Part shown: in pieces, positions 61,837 through 64,000 of the stretch | How the letters are laid out: the number at the start of each line of letters is the position of its first letter | How positions within the stretch are numbered: position 1 is the stretch's first letter | DNA from: Halomonas sp. JB37 | GTDB lineage: Bacteria; Pseudomonadota; Gammaproteobacteria; Pseudomonadales; Halomonadaceae | Direction: 5' to 3' | Length of the DNA: 64,000 nucleotides | Assembly (NCBI RefSeq): GCF_002332255.1 | Contig: NZ_NRGW01000001.1 | Location: forward strand, 930,001 to 994,000 | Translations under genes and position numbers: made by a program | The notes under the pieces: generated by a model | Told to the model about the DNA's origin: nothing | Database searches by the model: none | The model's input: only the letters and a program-made list of their open reading frames with translations

Positions 61837-62841
61837 GTGACTCGCCATGTTGCCCTATTTGCCTACCCCGACTGCCAACTGCTGGACGTCAGCGGTCCCT
61901 GGCAGGTCTTCGCCAGCGCCAATGCGTTAAGCCCCCAGCCGCTCTATCAGTTGACGCTGGTCGCCGATGCCGTTGGCCCGGTTACCACCAACGGCGGCTT
62001 AGCCGTGCATGCTACACACACCTACCACCAACTTAAGGGTTTACAGCCTCTGGATACGCTGTTGGTGGCGGGTGGCAGTGGTGTAATGCACCAGCGTGAC
62101 ATGGCCGAAGTGAAGCAGGTGCTTTGTGAGGTCGCCCCAACGGTACGGCGGCTTGGGTCGATCTGCTCTGGGGCATTTCTATTAGCCGCTGCAGGGTTGC
62201 TGGATGGCTGTCGCGTTACCACCCATTGGCGCCATGCCGAGCAATTAGCCGAGGAGTACCCCGCGCTTAGTGTCGAGCCCGATGCGCTGTATAGCGAAAG
62301 CAACGGTCGCTACACCAGCGCAGGCGTAACGGCGGGGATTGATTTGGCGCTGTCGTTGGTAGAGGCGGATCACGGTGCCGAACTTGCCGGGCGGGTAGCC
62401 CGCGAACTGGTGGTGTTTTTGCACCGCCCCGGCGGGCAGTCGCAGTTCAGCGAGATACTGCGCCGCCAGCAGGCTGTGGGGCCACTGCGCCGCTTGCTGG
62501 ATCAACTTCACGCCGATCCCAGCGTGGATCATGGGCTTGAGAGCATGGCTGAGCTGATGGCGGTCTCTCCACGCCATCTTACCCGGCTGTTTAGACGCTA
62601 CTTAAATACCACGCCCGGCGCTTACCTTACCCAACTACGCCTTGAACAAGCGCGCTTGGCGCTGCTCAACGAGCGCGAAAATTTATCCCTTGACCGCTTG
62701 GCACAGCGCTGGCGGCTGGGCGGCGCGGAGCAGCTGCGCCGCCAGTTTCAGCGCTACTATGGCGTATCACCCTCGGTCTATCGCCAACGCTTTGCGTCTT
62801 CCCATGCCACGTCTCATCAGGAGAGTGTCTTATGCCTCTGA
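61837..62841 (+). CDS. GlxA-family AraC-type regulator (DJ-1/PfpI domain plus HTH)
   Basis: This 334-residue protein starts at GTG 61837 (AGAGAG about 7 nt upstream). It has an N-terminal DJ-1/PfpI domain (residues 4-170, with LGSICSGAFLLAAAGLLDGCRVTTHW; the cysteine in the nucleophile elbow is present) and a C-terminal AraC HTH (about 230-325; MAVSPRHLTRLFRRYLNTTPGAYL). GlxA-type regulators often respond to amino-acid or arginine metabolites. The next gene overlaps by 10 bp and encodes an MFS carrier, likely its target. Confidence 0.9.
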   Translation: MTRHVALFAYPDCQLLDVSGPWQVFASANALSPQPLYQLTLVADAVGPVTTNGGLAVHATHTYHQLKGLQPLDTLLVAGGSGVMHQRDMAEVKQVLCEVAPTVRRLGSICSGAFLLAAAGLLDGCRVTTHWRHAEQLAEEYPALSVEPDALYSESNGRYTSAGVTAGIDLALSLVEADHGAELAGRVARELVVFLHRPGGQSQFSEILRRQQAVGPLRRLLDQLHADPSVDHGLESMAELMAVSPRHLTRLFRRYLNTTPGAYLTQLRLEQARLALLNERENLSLDRLAQRWRLGGAEQLRRQFQRYYGVSPSVYRQRFASSHATSHQESVLCL

Positions 62842-63995
62842 CCGTCACCCTATTATCACTTTGCCAAGCATTGCTGGTTACCGGCAACGTTTTGTTGATT
62901 GCCGTCTCGCCGCTGATCGGGGCTTCCTTGGCCCCGAGCACGTCATGGTCGACCGCGCCGGTTGCCACCCAGTGGCTGGGGCTAATGTGCGCCACCATTC
63001 CTGCCTCGCTCATCATGGCCAGGCTGGGCCGTAAACGCGGCTTTATACTGGGTAACATCGTTGGGTTGGTGGGCGCGCTGGTCGCCGTGCAAGCGTTGAT
63101 GAGCCAGCGTTTTGGGTTGTTCTTGCTGGCAACATGGTTGATTGGTATCGGCATTGGCTTTGGCCAGCTGTATCGCTTTGCCGCGGTGGAAGCGGCACCC
63201 GCCAAGCTACGTGATCGAGCGATTGGTTTGGTGATGGGCGGTGGTGTGCTGGCTGCCTTTGCTGGGCCGTGGCTAGCAAGGGTGAGTCGTGAGCTTGGCG
63301 ACGTACCCTTTTTGGCGAGTTTTGTGGGCTTGGCCGCGCTCTACGCATTGGCGTTAGTGGTGTTAATGCTAACAAGATTACCGCCCGCCTCGCGCACTCA
63401 TGGTGAAGGCACCCCGCTGCCGCTGGGTAAGATACTCCGCCAGCCCGGCTTCATTGTGGCGGTGAGCGCGGCGATGGTCGGTTACGGTGTGATGAACCTG
63501 GCCATGACGGCCACACCGCTTGCCATGGCAGGGGCTGGGCACCACTTTAACCACGTTTCAATGACCATTCAGTGGCACGTGGTGGCGATGTTTTTACCCT
63601 CGTTCTTCACCGGCCATTTGGCCGCCCGCTTCGGCGCCAAGCAGGTCATTGTGGCAGGCTGCCTGCTGCTGGTGGCCAGTGCGTTGGTTGCCCAGTGGGG
63701 GATCGGTTTAGCCGGTTTCAACGTGGCGCTGATTCTGCTGGGTTTGGGCTGGAACTTTACGTTCCTACCCGCTACCGGGCTGCTCACTGAAAGCTACCGC
63801 CCGGTAGACAAGGCGCGGACACAGGCCGCCAACGAGTTTTTAGTGTTTGGCACCGCCGCCATCACTGCGTTGCTCGCAGGACCTTTGGTCAGCAGCTTGG
63901 GATGGGCGACGCTTAACCTACTGTTGATCCCCGCTGCGCTGGTGCCCTTGGCGGTACTGTTGTGGCAGCATCGCGCCAGTTTGGCACACGCTTAG
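62832..63995 (+). CDS. MFS transporter
   Basis: This 387-residue protein has 12 hydrophobic segments typical of the major facilitator superfamily, with the loop motif GRKRGFILGN between helices 2 and 3. It overlaps the GlxA-type regulator by 10 bp, so the two are co-expressed. No clear relation to a substrate-assigned clade is recognisable. The gene ends 5 bp before the window edge. Confidence 0.88.
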   Translation: MPLTVTLLSLCQALLVTGNVLLIAVSPLIGASLAPSTSWSTAPVATQWLGLMCATIPASLIMARLGRKRGFILGNIVGLVGALVAVQALMSQRFGLFLLATWLIGIGIGFGQLYRFAAVEAAPAKLRDRAIGLVMGGGVLAAFAGPWLARVSRELGDVPFLASFVGLAALYALALVVLMLTRLPPASRTHGEGTPLPLGKILRQPGFIVAVSAAMVGYGVMNLAMTATPLAMAGAGHHFNHVSMTIQWHVVAMFLPSFFTGHLAARFGAKQVIVAGCLLLVASALVAQWGIGLAGFNVALILLGLGWNFTFLPATGLLTESYRPVDKARTQAANEFLVFGTAAITALLAGPLVSSLGWATLNLLLIPAALVPLAVLLWQHRASLAHA

Positions 63996-64000
63996 AAATC

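Overview
This 64 kb window looks like chromosome of a moderately halophilic gammaproteobacterium, most likely Halomonas/Vreelandella (Halomonadaceae). The inference rests on protein style, a GC content that looks mid-50s by eye, and the mix of a TRAP malonate system, phosphatidylcholine synthase, Shewanella-type formate dehydrogenase genes and a yjf operon. I see no rRNA, tRNA, CRISPR array, insertion sequence or phage gene. Coding density is high, and the only non-coding stretch over 300 bp is AT-rich DNA at 28863-29450.

Layout. 1-8.4 kb: a truncated FCD-GntR regulator, a sodium:solute symporter with a DUF3311 partner, then a divergent beta-alanine:pyruvate aminotransferase and methylmalonate-semialdehyde dehydrogenase (beta-alanine to acetyl-CoA), a RutR-like TetR regulator, a LysE exporter and an HpxO-type urate hydroxylase. 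8.5-13.8 kb: a four-gene ferric-siderophore uptake operon. 14-21.8 kb: class I aldolase, PhzF, DUF1127, a MocR regulator with visible operator repeats, an ECF sigma/anti-sigma pair facing a fasciclin gene, tag, phosphatidylcholine synthase and a GNAT enzyme. 21.8-22.5 kb: a deletion scar joining the start of codB to the end of codA. 22.7-31.9 kb: an orphan iron-type binding protein, then the reductive pyrimidine pathway (PreT, PreA, dihydropyrimidinase, beta-ureidopropionase), a divergent NCS1 transporter and a LysR regulator. 32-34.8 kb: a CACHE/PAS/GGDEF/EAL protein with a degenerate GGDEF site.

34.8-50.5 kb is a formate dehydrogenase island. One arm is fdhD-mobA-moeA-moaA-cobW (minus strand). 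The other is DUF3305-DUF3306, a 575-aa polyferredoxin, a TorD chaperone, a 66-aa Tat peptide and FdhABC, then DUF1244, moaB and a second moeA. 50.5-54.9 kb is the complete yjfIJKLMC-type operon (DUF2170, PspA-like, DUF2491, DUF350, DUF1190 lipoprotein, ATP-grasp ligase), whose biochemical job is not established. 55-61.7 kb is a malonate module: malonyl-CoA synthetase, malonyl-CoA decarboxylase, TRAP transporter and GntR regulator. 61.8-64 kb: a GlxA-type AraC regulator and an MFS transporter.

How the parts connect. Uracil/thymine uptake (NCS1) and PreTA/dihydropyrimidinase/ureidopropionase yield beta-alanine or beta-aminoisobutyrate. The aminotransferase turns these into semialdehydes and MmsA converts those to acetyl-/propionyl-CoA. 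Loss of codBA fits a strain that keeps uracil catabolism but has lost this locus for cytosine deamination. Malonate enters separately and also ends as acetyl-CoA. The formate dehydrogenase island carries its own cofactor and maturation genes. Short in-frame or leader tandem repeats (12-18 bp, two to three or more copies) recur at five places.
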